DNA of 64,000 bases from Verrucomicrobiota bacterium (GCA_026398255.1 JAPLTG010000035.1:39040-103039), one strand, 5' to 3'; shown: positions 8,851-17,733, counted from the first letter of the stretch. Notes: generated by a model not told the origin, from the letters alone. Translations and numbers: made by a program.

Positions 8851-9147
8851 TTAAACGGCGAGGCCGAAACGGTGCCGCACCTCGGCGTAGTCGATTTTCA
8901 GTGAAGCTCCGATCAAGCGCCCGGCGAGGCGTTCGGATGCGATCCGGATCATGCGGTCGTAGGCGATCGATTCGAGATCCGCGCCGTTGTGCTTGATGTC
9001 AAAAATCCGCGCGCCGGTTTTGAGCAGCTGCGAAATGAACATTTCCGCTTCGACGGGATCGTCGGTGTAGTGGGTATCCAGGCGTTTGTTGTGGTCTGGG
9101 AAAACGGTGTAGCTGATGGAGAATTTAGCGAGCATGGGATGATTCAT
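8851..9147 (-). CDS. hypothetical protein, 98 residues
   Basis: I do not recognise this protein. It starts MNHPMLAKFSISYTVFPDHN and contains THYTDDPVEAEMFISQLLKTG and a C-terminal ASLKIDYAEVRHRFGL. It looks like a small soluble alpha/beta domain with no signal peptide or membrane segment. Coding is supported by codon-position bias like that of its neighbours and by the lack of a credible competing frame. It lies tail-to-tail with pgsA, 5 nt from its stop, and is transcribed alone. Confidence 0.65.
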   Translation of the reverse strand: MNHPMLAKFSISYTVFPDHNKRLDTHYTDDPVEAEMFISQLLKTGARIFDIKHNGADLESIAYDRMIRIASERLAGRLIGASLKIDYAEVRHRFGLAV

Positions 9148-9254
9148 AGTTGCTTCGACTCAACGCGATTTTTGGAGGCTCGTCTTCGGGGTCTTCACCC
9201 CGTGGCGGTGGGTGGGTGGATTTTGGAGTCTATCGGCGCTCAAGCATCCAACTC

Positions 9255-9461
9255 ATGAAAACCAAAACCAAAAACTCCGGCATCCAACCTAGCCCGCGTA
9301 TCCACATCTCTCGCGAAGATCGAGCCCGAACGAACGCCGGGAAAACCGTCAACAGCAAGGTCCGCAGCGAGGGCCGCACGCTGGCCGCAATGGAGCGAAA
9401 CGCATCAGTCGCTCGTGTCCAAAAAGCCAACGAGGCCAAGCAAATTTCCCCAGCCGAATAG
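9255..9461 (+). CDS. small basic hypothetical protein, 68 residues
   Basis: The start MKTKTKNSGIQPSPRIHISR at 9255 gives a 68-residue Arg/Lys-rich hydrophilic protein that includes VRSEGRTLAAMERNASVARV. An earlier in-frame start at 9150 reads through a GC-rich inverted repeat and seems less likely. There is no membrane segment. It precedes the response regulator gene, about 100 nt away. No family is recognised. Small basic proteins of this kind can be nucleic acid binders, but nothing here proves that. Confidence 0.5.
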   Translation: MKTKTKNSGIQPSPRIHISREDRARTNAGKTVNSKVRSEGRTLAAMERNASVARVQKANEAKQISPAE

Positions 9462-9557
9462 TCGGTCGCCCGCTCTTCTGGTGGGGTTTCTACCTACCAC
9501 GCGGCAGTGGGCGCCGACGATTTTCAACCCAACCCAAAAAACCTAAAATATAAAAAC

Positions 9558-10343
9558 ATGACCAAAATCAAACTCTCCAAGCGGCCCACTCAAAAACTCC
9601 GTCCGGTGAAACCCGGTAAGCCTTCGGCCTTGCGGATAAAACCTGCCGCCTCTTCTAAATCACCTGCCTCCAAGCAAGTCTCAATCGGCATCGTGGATGA
9701 CCACACCTTCATCCGCGAGGCCCTGCGAAACATGCTCGATGCCGAGGACTCGATCCGTGTGGTGGGCGAGGCGGACAATGGCCGGAAGGCCGTGGAGATG
9801 GCCATTGCCGAGCGGCCCGATGTGATGCTGATGGATATCGGCATGCCTCGGATGAACGGCTTGGAAGCGGCCCGCCAAATCCGCCAGTCCGCTCCCGGCG
9901 TGCGTGTCGTGCTTTTGAGCGCCTTTGGAAATGACAGCTTCATCAACCAAACGATGCTCGGGGATTTCGATGCCTACCTGCTGAAGGATTCGCCCTCCAA
10001 CCTCGTCTTGCACGCGATTCAAGAGGTGGTTGGAGGTCGCAAATTTTTCAGTCCCTCGATTTCCCACCGCATGCGGAAGATCGGTGCCGAGACGCCGATC
10101 GGAAACGGCTCGCGTCCCGCTGTGAAGCTGACGAGCCGCGAGATCGAGGTGCTTCAACTCATCGCCGAAGGCTACGCCAACAAGCAAATCGCCGGGGATT
10201 TGGGGATCAGCATCAAGACGGTGGAAAAGCATCGCCAGAACCTGATGGACAAACTCCACATCCACGAGACCGCCAGCCTCACCCGCTACGCGATCTCTTC
10301 GGGCGTGATCGATAACGCGGTGCAGACCCTGCTCCCGCTTTAG
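9558..10343 (+). CDS. NarL/LuxR-type response regulator with basic N-terminal extension
   Basis: This is a two-component transcription regulator of 261 residues. Residues 1-40 are an unusual Lys/Arg/Pro-rich tail. The receiver domain spans about 41-160, with acidic pair Asp47-Asp48, phosphoacceptor Asp93 in LMDIGMPRMNG and Lys143. The LuxR-type helix-turn-helix spans about 190-250 with LTSREIEVLQLIAEGYANKQ and KTVEKHRQNLMDKL. The start at 9558 was preferred to an upstream one at 9507; no clear Shine-Dalgarno sequence precedes either. No histidine kinase gene is adjacent, so its partner is unknown. Confidence 0.9.
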   Translation: MTKIKLSKRPTQKLRPVKPGKPSALRIKPAASSKSPASKQVSIGIVDDHTFIREALRNMLDAEDSIRVVGEADNGRKAVEMAIAERPDVMLMDIGMPRMNGLEAARQIRQSAPGVRVVLLSAFGNDSFINQTMLGDFDAYLLKDSPSNLVLHAIQEVVGGRKFFSPSISHRMRKIGAETPIGNGSRPAVKLTSREIEVLQLIAEGYANKQIAGDLGISIKTVEKHRQNLMDKLHIHETASLTRYAISSGVIDNAVQTLLPL

Positions 10344-10386
10344 CTCCTGTGATCGTGTCGGGCGTTCTCCCCATCGCGCCCGGTTA

Positions 10387-10414
10387 CCCTCTGCTCCACA
10401 TTGGGGGCAGAGGG
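10387..10414 (+). promoter_or_regulatory. hairpin covering the ribosome-binding site of the DUF2334 gene
   Basis: CCCTCTGC at 10387-10394 pairs perfectly with GCAGAGGG at 10407-10414 around a 12-nt loop. The 3' arm holds AGAGGG, which sits 9 nt before the ATG at 10424 and is the apparent Shine-Dalgarno sequence. The hairpin is followed by a run of eight A, so it is not a plus-strand intrinsic terminator. It could lower translation of the downstream gene or simply be a small repeat. Confidence 0.45.
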
Positions 10415-10423
10415 AAAAAAAAC

Positions 10424-12031
10424 ATGAATACACACGCACCAACTCAAAAACGATGGAGTCCGACTGTTTGGATTCAATGCGGTTGCCTGACCGCATTGGT
10501 TCTGGCGGCATTCCTGCTGATCACACCACCTGCGGAGGGCATCGACACGGTTCCGGCCGGGCCATCGGTTCTCGTTCTTTACGACAACGAGGGCCAATAC
10601 GGCTGGCTCGGCGAAATCTACTCGGCGAAACTTCAGAATCTACTCGGGCACTTCGAGGCCCGGGTGGTTCGAAAGCCATTCTCGAAATACCTCGCAGGAG
10701 ATCTGCAAGGACACGATGCGACTTTTTACCTCGCGTCAGTCTGGAACGAAACGCCCTTGCCGGGTGTTTTTCAGACAGACCTTGAGGCCAATACCCGGCC
10801 GTTCGTTTGGCTCGGGGTGAATCTCTGGCGCTACGCCTGGAATCTCAGCAACTATTCCTACAGTCCGGCTTTCGAATCGCGTTATGGGTTACGGTTTCTC
10901 TCCTATTCGGGAGACAAGCATCCGACCGTGGTCTACAAGGAAACCGAGCTGAAGAAGGATCAGTTTGATCTCGGCTTGAGTCGGCTTGAAGTCCTCGACA
11001 CCAACAAGGTGAAGGTCCATGCGACGGCTCTCGATGAGGCAGGAAAATCCTGGCCCTATGTCGTGCAGAGCGGAAATTTCTGGGTCGTGGCCGACATGCC
11101 AATGATCTCGACCGGCTTTGAATGCCGGGCGCTGGCATTTCAGGATTTGCTCCACGACATGCTTGGCATTTTCCACGAGGAGAAGCACCGCGCGTATTTC
11201 CGAATCGAGGATGTGGCGGCTGTCAATGATTTGCCGACGCTCAAGACACTGGGCAACACGCTCGACTCGCTTGATGTGCCGTTCACGATCAGCTTGATTC
11301 CAGAATATCGCGATTGGTCTGGCATCTACAACGATGGCGTGGCCGAGACGGTGCGTGTCACAAAAAACAGCACTTTTACCAAGGAGATCAAGCGCTGGAC
11401 GTCATTCGGCGGGCAGGTGCTCCAGCATGGAACGACGCACCAGATCGACGGGCTGATGAATCCCTACTCGGGTGTCAGCGGCGACGACTATGAGTTCTAC
11501 CGGGTGACGGCCGACGAGTTTGGCTTTCTCACGCTGGTTGGCCCGCTGCCGGGTAACACCATCGCGAATGCCAAGAAGCGTGTGAACCGTGGAAAAAACA
11601 TCCTGCTCAACGCGGGGTTCACACCGACAGGTTGGCTCACGCCCCACTACCTCTCGACACCCGAGGGCTACAAGGCGTTTGCCAGCATTTACCCGTTTGC
11701 CTGCGACCGCAGCATCCTGTTTTTCAAGGATTCGCAGGGCGTCACGCAGGCCAGTGAGTTGAATTCGCCGTTCATTTATCGCGACACCTATGGGGTGAAG
11801 CGCATGCCGGAAACGATCGGCTACATCGACCCCTGGGGCTGGTATGAAATCCAGCCGCCGAGCCTGCCAAACGACCTCTTGCAGCGTGCGAAAGCGCTCA
11901 AGGTTGTGCGCGATGGATGGGCCGGATTTTATTTCCACTGGTATCTGGACCCACAATTCCTGCGCGAGACGGTCGAAGGCCTGAAGGCGATGGGCTACGA
12001 ATTCACCCCCCTCGATGGAACACTTAATTAA
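10424..12031 (+). CDS. DUF2334 polysaccharide deacetylase-like secreted protein
   Basis: The start MNTHAPTQKRW at 10424 gives 535 residues. An N-terminal hydrophobic segment at about residues 11-33 (VWIQCGCLTALVLAAFLLI) acts as a signal peptide or anchor, so the protein is probably periplasmic or exported. A first domain begins PSVLVLYDNEGQYGWLGEIY and resembles a Rossmann-like region. The second carries the DUF2334 signature AYFRIEDVAAVNDLPTLKTL followed by VPFTISLIPEYRDW, then GGQVLQHGTTHQ, which recalls the HGxxH metal site of carbohydrate esterase family 4 deacetylases. A role in exopolysaccharide deacetylation is plausible but not shown. glmS starts 2 nt after its stop. Confidence 0.8.
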   Translation: MNTHAPTQKRWSPTVWIQCGCLTALVLAAFLLITPPAEGIDTVPAGPSVLVLYDNEGQYGWLGEIYSAKLQNLLGHFEARVVRKPFSKYLAGDLQGHDATFYLASVWNETPLPGVFQTDLEANTRPFVWLGVNLWRYAWNLSNYSYSPAFESRYGLRFLSYSGDKHPTVVYKETELKKDQFDLGLSRLEVLDTNKVKVHATALDEAGKSWPYVVQSGNFWVVADMPMISTGFECRALAFQDLLHDMLGIFHEEKHRAYFRIEDVAAVNDLPTLKTLGNTLDSLDVPFTISLIPEYRDWSGIYNDGVAETVRVTKNSTFTKEIKRWTSFGGQVLQHGTTHQIDGLMNPYSGVSGDDYEFYRVTADEFGFLTLVGPLPGNTIANAKKRVNRGKNILLNAGFTPTGWLTPHYLSTPEGYKAFASIYPFACDRSILFFKDSQGVTQASELNSPFIYRDTYGVKRMPETIGYIDPWGWYEIQPPSLPNDLLQRAKALKVVRDGWAGFYFHWYLDPQFLRETVEGLKAMGYEFTPLDGTLN

Positions 12032-12033
12032 TC

Positions 12034-13884
12034 ATGTGTGGAATCGTCGGGTATGTTGGGGATTCCGACGCCGTGCCCTTTCTCTTGGAGGGGCTCGGTC
12101 GTCTGGAATACCGGGGTTACGATTCGGCCGGCGCTGCCGTGCTGAATCATGGAAAAATCGAAATTCGAAAAGCCGTGGGCCATGTCTCCTCGCTCGTCGA
12201 GGAAATCAAAAGCCATCCGGTCTCGGGAACGAGCGGCATCAGCCACACCCGCTGGGCGACGCACGGCGGGGTGACGCTGGAAAACGCGCACCCGCACCGC
12301 GACGCCTCCGGCAAGCTGGCGCTGGTGCACAACGGAGTCGTTGAAAACCACAAGGACCTCCGCACCGAACTCGAGTCGCGCGGCCATGTCTTCGCTTCGC
12401 AAACCGACACCGAGGTGATCTCGCGGTTGATCGGCGAGGCGTTCGACGGCCATGGCGACAAGTCGCGCGATGGTTTGGTCGAGGCCGCGCGGGAGGCTTT
12501 GCAGCAGGTGAGGGGAACCTACGCGATCGGCGTTCTGCACGAGGATTTGGGGGATTTTCTCCTCGCCGCGCGGCGAGGCAGTCCGCTGGCCCTCGGGCTC
12601 GGCGACGGCGGGCAATTTCTCGCTAGCGATCCGGCGGCCATCGCCGGCTGGGCGTCGAATTTCGTGTATTTGAACGAAGGCGAGATCGCCTGGCTCGATG
12701 GCAAGAAATTTGAGGTGGCGGGCATCGACGGCAGCGCCCCTGCGCCGGTGGTCGTTCGCTCGATGGAGAAAGCGGCGAAGGCAGGAACGAAGGGGAAGTT
12801 CGAGCATTTCATGCAAAAGGAAATCCACGAGCAGCCCGAGAGTTTGCGCGAGGCGATGCGCGGGCGGTTGATCGCCGATCAGGGCACGGCGTGTTTCCAT
12901 GGCATCGAGCGGTCACCCGAGGAATTGCGGCAGTGGGAGACTTTGATCTTCACCGGCTGCGGCACCTCGTTCAACGCGGCGCTCGCCGGCGAATATATCA
13001 TCGAATTCCTCTCCCGCGTGCCGGTGGAGTGCGAGATCGCCAGCGAATTCCGCTATCGAAATTCTCCGCTCGAAATGGGCACTGCGGTCTTTGCGTTGAG
13101 TCAAAGCGGGGAGACAGCCGACACGCTCGCGGCTATGCGAGAGATCAAGCGCCGGGGCGCGCCGACCTTCGGCATTTGCAACAATCCCTTCAGCACGATC
13201 AGCCGGGAAAGCGATGGCGGGATCGATCTGCGCGCCGGGCAGGAGGTCGGAGTCGCCGCCACGAAATCCTTCACCTCGCAGGTGCTCGTGCTCACGATGC
13301 TCGGCCTGATGCTCGGGCGAATGCGGGATTTGCGACACACCGAAGGAAAAAAAATCCTCAGCGCCCTGGAAAAGCTTCCGGATCTCGTGGCGGAGACGCT
13401 GGAGGTGGATGAGGTCGTGCGTCGCATTGCCAAAAAATATGCGGCCTCCGAGAGTTTCCTCTTCCTCGGCCGACAGGCGAATTTTCCCGTCGCGCTGGAG
13501 GGCGCTCTGAAGCTCAAAGAGATTAGTTATATCTCCACCTGTGCCCATCCGAGTGCGGAGCTGAAGCACGGCGTCATCGCCCTCGTCAATGAGTCCACTC
13601 CGAGCATTTTCATCGCGCCGCGTGATGAGTTGTTCGAAAAAAACCTCAGCAACATCGAAGAGGTGAAAGCTCGCAACGGCCCGGTGATCGCGGTGGGAAC
13701 GCAAGGCGACGATGTCCTGGCCGACCTCTGCGACGATGTCGTGCTCGTGCCGGCGTGTGAGGATTTCCTCACGCCGATCCTAACCGTCCTGCCACTCCAA
13801 TTGCTCGCCTACCACATCGGCGTCGAATTGGGGTGCGATGTGGATAAGCCGCGAAACCTCGCCAAGAGCGTGACGGTCGAATAG
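12034..13884 (+). CDS. glmS: glutamine--fructose-6-phosphate aminotransferase (isomerizing)
   Basis: GlmS makes glucosamine-6-phosphate from fructose-6-phosphate and glutamine, the entry to peptidoglycan and amino-sugar synthesis. The 616-residue protein begins MCGIVGYVGD, where Cys2 is the glutaminase nucleophile. The class II amidotransferase domain covers about 1-220 with GISHTRWATHG. Two SIS sugar-isomerase domains follow, with FTGCGTSFNAALAGEY and SQSGETADTLAA in the first and ALEGALKLKEISY in the second. It ends with the invariant DKPRNLAKSVTVE. It sits 2 nt after the DUF2334 gene. No glmS ribozyme is visible, because the preceding gene leaves no leader. Confidence 0.97.
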   Translation: MCGIVGYVGDSDAVPFLLEGLGRLEYRGYDSAGAAVLNHGKIEIRKAVGHVSSLVEEIKSHPVSGTSGISHTRWATHGGVTLENAHPHRDASGKLALVHNGVVENHKDLRTELESRGHVFASQTDTEVISRLIGEAFDGHGDKSRDGLVEAAREALQQVRGTYAIGVLHEDLGDFLLAARRGSPLALGLGDGGQFLASDPAAIAGWASNFVYLNEGEIAWLDGKKFEVAGIDGSAPAPVVVRSMEKAAKAGTKGKFEHFMQKEIHEQPESLREAMRGRLIADQGTACFHGIERSPEELRQWETLIFTGCGTSFNAALAGEYIIEFLSRVPVECEIASEFRYRNSPLEMGTAVFALSQSGETADTLAAMREIKRRGAPTFGICNNPFSTISRESDGGIDLRAGQEVGVAATKSFTSQVLVLTMLGLMLGRMRDLRHTEGKKILSALEKLPDLVAETLEVDEVVRRIAKKYAASESFLFLGRQANFPVALEGALKLKEISYISTCAHPSAELKHGVIALVNESTPSIFIAPRDELFEKNLSNIEEVKARNGPVIAVGTQGDDVLADLCDDVVLVPACEDFLTPILTVLPLQLLAYHIGVELGCDVDKPRNLAKSVTVE

Positions 13885-13895
13885 CCGCCGGGACG

Positions 13896-13937
13896 ATTCC
13901 TCTTTCCAAACCGCCCGGCATCCGGTGAAAGAGGAAT
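13896..13937 (+). promoter_or_regulatory. 11-bp hairpin covering the coaD ribosome-binding site
   Basis: ATTCCTCTTTC at 13896-13906 pairs perfectly with GAAAGAGGAAT at 13927-13937 across a 20-nt loop. The 3' arm contains AGAGGA, which lies 8 nt before the coaD ATG at 13944. No T-run follows, so it does not look like an intrinsic terminator for glmS. It would occlude the coaD ribosome-binding site when folded. Confidence 0.5.
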
Positions 13938-13943
13938 TCTCCC

Positions 13944-14468
13944 ATGAAGGAAAACCGTGCGATTTACCCCGGCAGTTTCGATCCTGTGCACCTCGGTCAC
14001 CTCGATGTGATCAGGCGCTCGACGCAGATTTTTTCATCCGTGATCGTGGCCGTCGCTGCCAGCAAAGCGAAAGGGCCGCTGTTCAGTGTGGATGTCCGCA
14101 TGCAAATGCTCCGCGACTCGCTCGGAGACAACCCTGCTATCGAAATTCTACCCCTGCACGGTCTGCTCGTGGATTTCGCCCGCGAGCAGGAAGTTTTCAC
14201 CGTGATCCGCGGCCTCCGGGCGGTCTCGGATTTCGAGTTCGAATTCCAAATGGCGCTCATGAATCGTAAGCTCGAGCCGCGCTTGGAAACGGTCTATCTC
14301 ACGCCGAAAGAGGACTACACTTATCTCAGCTCGCGCATCGTCAAAGAGGTCGCGCTTTTCGGCGGCGATGTGGAAAAATTCGTCCCCGCTCCGGCGGCGG
14401 CGCGGCTCAAGCAGGCGCTCTTTGAGCCGGAAATCGCCGAGCAGGCCAGGCTTCGCCAAAAAAGTTGA
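13944..14468 (+). CDS. coaD: phosphopantetheine adenylyltransferase
   Basis: CoaD adenylylates 4'-phosphopantetheine to dephospho-CoA, the fourth step of coenzyme A synthesis. The 174-residue protein starts MKENRAIYPGSFDPVHLGHL, in which HLGH is the nucleotidyltransferase HxGH motif and the Ser-Phe-Asp stretch binds substrate. The second signature, EDYTYLSSRIVKEVA, is near residue 125. The length is close to the usual 160-170. It stands between glmS and nuoI. Confidence 0.96.
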   Translation: MKENRAIYPGSFDPVHLGHLDVIRRSTQIFSSVIVAVAASKAKGPLFSVDVRMQMLRDSLGDNPAIEILPLHGLLVDFAREQEVFTVIRGLRAVSDFEFEFQMALMNRKLEPRLETVYLTPKEDYTYLSSRIVKEVALFGGDVEKFVPAPAAARLKQALFEPEIAEQARLRQKS

Positions 14469-14517
14469 GTCAGGCGTTGCCACGCTCAAAGAACCTTGCT
14501 AGAAACCACGCACTTTA

Positions 14518-15048
14518 ATGGCCATCACCGTCACGCGTCCGCGCCTTAATCTGGCTGAGAAAATCTATCTTCCTTCAATTATCGGTGGGTTGCTGATCAC
14601 GCTGAAACACATCTTTCGCCAGATCACCGGCCAAACGAAGGTGACCATGCAATATCCCGAGCAGAAGTGGGACGCCCAATTGCCAGCATGGTATCGTGGC
14701 GCGCCGACGCTCGTGAGTAACGAAGAGGGCCGCGACAAGTGTGTGGGTTGCCAACTTTGCGAATTCATTTGCCCGCCTCGCGCCATCACGATTCACCCCG
14801 AGGAAATTCCAGCCGATGAGCGTTGGGGAAAAGTCGAGAAACGCCCGAAGTCTTTCGATATTGATATGATTCGCTGCATTTATTGCGGCCTCTGCGAAGA
14901 AGTCTGCCCGGAGCAAGCGATCTACCTCCGCAAGGACTACTCGATCACCGGGCTCACCCGCGCGGAAATGGTCCACGACATTCATAAGCTCCGGGAGTTG
15001 GGCGGTGAGATGAAGGGCCTCGTCAACAAGTGGAACGATAAAAAGTAG
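14518..15048 (+). CDS. nuoI: NADH-quinone oxidoreductase subunit I
   Basis: NuoI carries the two [4Fe-4S] clusters (N6a and N6b) that pass electrons toward NuoB in complex I. The 176-residue protein has two eight-iron ferredoxin motifs, CVGCQLCEFICPP near residue 77 and CIYCGLCEEVCPE near residue 119. An N-terminal amphipathic helix (LPSIIGGLLITLKHIF) precedes them. It opens a six-gene run nuoI-J-K-L-M-N with short gaps or overlaps. nuoA-H are absent upstream, where coaD and glmS lie instead. No obvious Shine-Dalgarno sequence precedes the ATG. Confidence 0.96.
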   Translation: MAITVTRPRLNLAEKIYLPSIIGGLLITLKHIFRQITGQTKVTMQYPEQKWDAQLPAWYRGAPTLVSNEEGRDKCVGCQLCEFICPPRAITIHPEEIPADERWGKVEKRPKSFDIDMIRCIYCGLCEEVCPEQAIYLRKDYSITGLTRAEMVHDIHKLRELGGEMKGLVNKWNDKK

Positions 15049-15069
15049 AAGCCTCTTTCGACCTCGCCC

Positions 15070-15573
15070 ATGCAACTCGCTCTCTTCTGGATTTTCTCGA
15101 TTCTCATGCTGGCCTTCGCTTTGGGCGTGGTTTTCCTACGGAACCCCGTTTCTTCCGCGATGAGCCTGGTGATGACCTTTGTCGCCCTCGCGGCGGTGTT
15201 TGTGACGCTCGACGCCTTCTTCATCGCCGTCGTTCAAGTGCTAGTCTACGCCGGCGCTGTCATGGTGTTATTTCTTTTCATCATCATGCTCCTCGACCTC
15301 CGGGCCGAAAAACACCGCAAAGTCCGCCCGTCCGCTTGGCTGGGTGGGGGATTGGTTGTAGGCGGATTCATGGCCGCAATCTCCCAAGTCATCGCCGGTT
15401 GGTCCGCTCTTCATCAAACCAAGCCGGAGCTTTCCGACCCTTCCTTCAATGATGTCGCCGGGGTGGGCTTCACGCTGTTCCGCGATTTCAACCTCCCATT
15501 CCAAATCATCGGCGTCCTTCTGCTCGTTGCCACGGTGGGGGTCGTTCTCCTGAGCCGAAAGGAGCTCAAGTGA
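15070..15573 (+). CDS. nuoJ: NADH-quinone oxidoreductase subunit J
   Basis: NuoJ is a membrane subunit of the proton-pumping arm of complex I. The 167-residue protein has five hydrophobic segments and the conserved region [20 protein letters not shown] around residues 58-78, which forms the broken helix that connects quinone reduction to the pump. A final helix precedes the stop ([18 protein letters not shown]). It lies between nuoI and nuoK. Confidence 0.95.
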   Translation: MQLALFWIFSILMLAFALGVVFLRNPVSSAMSLVMTFVALAAVFVTLDAFFIAVVQVLVYAGAVMVLFLFIIMLLDLRAEKHRKVRPSAWLGGGLVVGGFMAAISQVIAGWSALHQTKPELSDPSFNDVAGVGFTLFRDFNLPFQIIGVLLLVATVGVVLLSRKELK

Positions 15574-15601
15574 CCGCAGACGCGGTTTTTTTCCGAAATT
15601 C

Positions 15602-15922
15602 ATGCCTACGCTAGCGCATTATCTCCTCGTCAGCGGACTGCTTTTCTCTCTCGGCCTGGCCGGGGTGCTTCTGCGCCGCAACATTCTGATCATTTTCATG
15701 GGCCTTGAGTTGATGCTCAACGCTGCCAACCTTTCCTTGGTTGCCTTTTCGCGGTTTAATCTCCTGCCGAATGGGTTGCCAAACTACAATGCCCAAGTGC
15801 TGGTGTTTTTCATCATCACCGTGGCCGCGGCGGAGGTGGCTGTAGGCCTAGCCATTATCGTGGCGCTCTTCCGCGCCAAGCAGACCACTCATGTCGAGGA
15901 CCTCAACACGCTGAAGTTTTGA
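15602..15922 (+). CDS. nuoK: NADH-quinone oxidoreductase subunit K
   Basis: NuoK is the small three-helix membrane subunit of complex I, homologous to MrpC. The 106-residue product is of normal length. The two conserved membrane glutamates are visible, one in [13 protein letters not shown] near residue 37 and one in [18 protein letters not shown] near residue 72. Its stop TGA shares its last A with the ATG of nuoL at 15922. Confidence 0.96.
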   Translation: MPTLAHYLLVSGLLFSLGLAGVLLRRNILIIFMGLELMLNAANLSLVAFSRFNLLPNGLPNYNAQVLVFFIITVAAAEVAVGLAIIVALFRAKQTTHVEDLNTLKF

Positions 15923-17733
15923 TGAGCACTCAAACCGCGCCTTGGATCATTCTCTTTTCTCCGCTCGCCGCAGCGGTCCTGATTTTCCTCATTGGGAGGT
16001 TCTCCAAAACCCTGAGCGCCGGCCTCGCGATCCTCTCGGCGGCAACAGGTTGCTTCCTGAGCTGGTGGCTGTTCCGCCAAACCGAAGTCGCGCCGCAACT
16101 GTCCCTGGAGTGGCTGAATTTCGGCCCGGAACTCACGATCACGATCGGCATCACGCTGGACCACCTGAGCAAGGTCATGCTCCTCGTGGTGACGACAATC
16201 TCCACGCTCGTCTTTATCTACTCCACCGGCTACATGCGCGACGAGGAAGGCTACACGCGGTTCTTCGCCGGCCTTTCTCTGTTCCTCTTCTCCATGCTCG
16301 GAATCGTCCTCGCGGACAATTTCGTGATGATGTTCATCTTCTGGGAACTCGTCGGCGTGAGTTCCTACATCCTCATCGGGCATTATTACTCGAAGGACTC
16401 CGCGGCTGATGCCGGCAAGCAAGCCTTCATCGTCAACCGCATCGGCGATTTCGGCTTCATGCTCGGCATCCTCCTGCTTTGGTCGGCGACTGGCACGGTG
16501 GCTTTCTCCGGACTCCTCTCAGCGATTCCAGGCTTCGAAGGCGCGCCGGTGTATCTCACGGTCGCCTGTGTTTTGGTCTTCATGGGAACGGTTGGAAAGT
16601 CAGCTCAAATGCCACTCCATGTATGGCTTCCAAATTCCATGGAAGGCCCAACGCCCGTTTCTTCGCTCCTCCACGCCGCCACGATGGTCGCGGCTGGTGT
16701 TTACATGCTCGCCCGCATTTTCCCGATCCTAGAAGTTGTTCCCGACGCCCGCGAGATCATTGCTTGGGTCGGCGGAATTACCTGTTTCTGTGCAGCCCTC
16801 ATGGCCACGCAGCAGAATGACATCAAGCGCATCCTCGCCTATTCCACCATTTCCCAGCTCGGCTACATGGTTCTCGGCATCGGGGTCGCGCCGACCTCCA
16901 GCGAGGCGATGTTTCATCTTTTCACCCACGCCTGCTTCAAGTGCCTCCTCTTCCTCGCGGCGGGTTCCGTGATGATCGCCATGCACCACGAGACCGACAT
17001 GTGGCACATGGGTGGGCTCCGCAAAAAAACTCCCGTCACGATGATTTGCTTCATCGCCGGCATGCTTGCGCTTTCCGGTTGCCCCTTCACCAGCGGCTAC
17101 TTCAGTAAAGATCTTATCATCGAGTGGGCTGTCTTGAAGATTCCGTTCCTCGGCTGGCTCGCCGCCGCCGCCGCCGGCCTCACCGCCTTTTATATCTTCC
17201 GCGAGTTTTTCGTCGTCTTCTTCGGCAAAGCCCGCAGCGAGCACGCGGAGCACGCCCACGAACAACCCGTCTCGATGCTGGTGCCGATGCTGATCCTCGC
17301 CGTCCCGGCCCTTTTCGCCGGCTTGCCGATGATCCAAGAGCATTTCTTCACCCTCTCTCATCCTGACGCCCACGCTGTGCCGCACCTCCTGCACCCCTTC
17401 CTCTACGCGATGTTCTTCGGCGGCGCCGGCCTCGCGGCCCTGCTTTACTTCAAGGCCGAGAAGGACCCGGTATCGATCCCGCTTTTCGCCAACCGCCTTT
17501 ACATTGACGATGTCTATTTCTGGTTCGTGAACAAAATCCAAGGTGGTGGCTCGATCGTTCTCTCCTGGGCCGACCGCTGGGTGGTTGACCTCGTCATCGT
17601 TCAAGTTCCGAGCAAGCTCACTTGGGCCTGCGGCTTCGCCCTGCGGTTCCTGCAAATCGGCAGCATCCAAGCCTACGCCTTCTTCTTCGGCGCGGGCGTT
17701 GTCGGCCTCCTCTACATCATGCTTTCCAAATGA
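15922..17733 (+). CDS. nuoL: NADH-quinone oxidoreductase subunit L
   Basis: NuoL is the distal antiporter-like proton pump of complex I. The start [14 protein letters not shown] at 15922 overlaps the nuoK stop by one base; a TTG three bases earlier is less likely. The 603-residue protein holds about 16 membrane helices. The conserved glutamate is in FIFWELVGVSSYILIGHYY near residue 140, lysines lie in the central helices, and FSKDLIIEW and the C-terminal lateral helix region are present. It overlaps nuoM by 4 nt. Confidence 0.96.
   Translation: MSTQTAPWIILFSPLAAAVLIFLIGRFSKTLSAGLAILSAATGCFLSWWLFRQTEVAPQLSLEWLNFGPELTITIGITLDHLSKVMLLVVTTISTLVFIYSTGYMRDEEGYTRFFAGLSLFLFSMLGIVLADNFVMMFIFWELVGVSSYILIGHYYSKDSAADAGKQAFIVNRIGDFGFMLGILLLWSATGTVAFSGLLSAIPGFEGAPVYLTVACVLVFMGTVGKSAQMPLHVWLPNSMEGPTPVSSLLHAATMVAAGVYMLARIFPILEVVPDAREIIAWVGGITCFCAALMATQQNDIKRILAYSTISQLGYMVLGIGVAPTSSEAMFHLFTHACFKCLLFLAAGSVMIAMHHETDMWHMGGLRKKTPVTMICFIAGMLALSGCPFTSGYFSKDLIIEWAVLKIPFLGWLAAAAAGLTAFYIFREFFVVFFGKARSEHAEHAHEQPVSMLVPMLILAVPALFAGLPMIQEHFFTLSHPDAHAVPHLLHPFLYAMFFGGAGLAALLYFKAEKDPVSIPLFANRLYIDDVYFWFVNKIQGGGSIVLSWADRWVVDLVIVQVPSKLTWACGFALRFLQIGSIQAYAFFFGAGVVGLLYIMLSK

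Noticed and set aside
9462..9520. An imperfect inverted repeat between the 68-residue gene and the response regulator as a terminator
   Set aside because: The arms pair only in part and no T-run follows. It may be a weak stem but the support is low.
12032..12034. A glmS ribozyme upstream of glmS
   Set aside because: Only two bases separate glmS from the preceding gene, and the sequence before it is coding; there is no room for the ribozyme.
16729..17670. A 313-codon minus-strand frame opposite nuoL, and similar ones opposite nuoM and nuoN
   Set aside because: They are rich in Glu, Gly, His and Asp in the pattern of antisense membrane-protein genes, and the complex I subunits are unambiguous.
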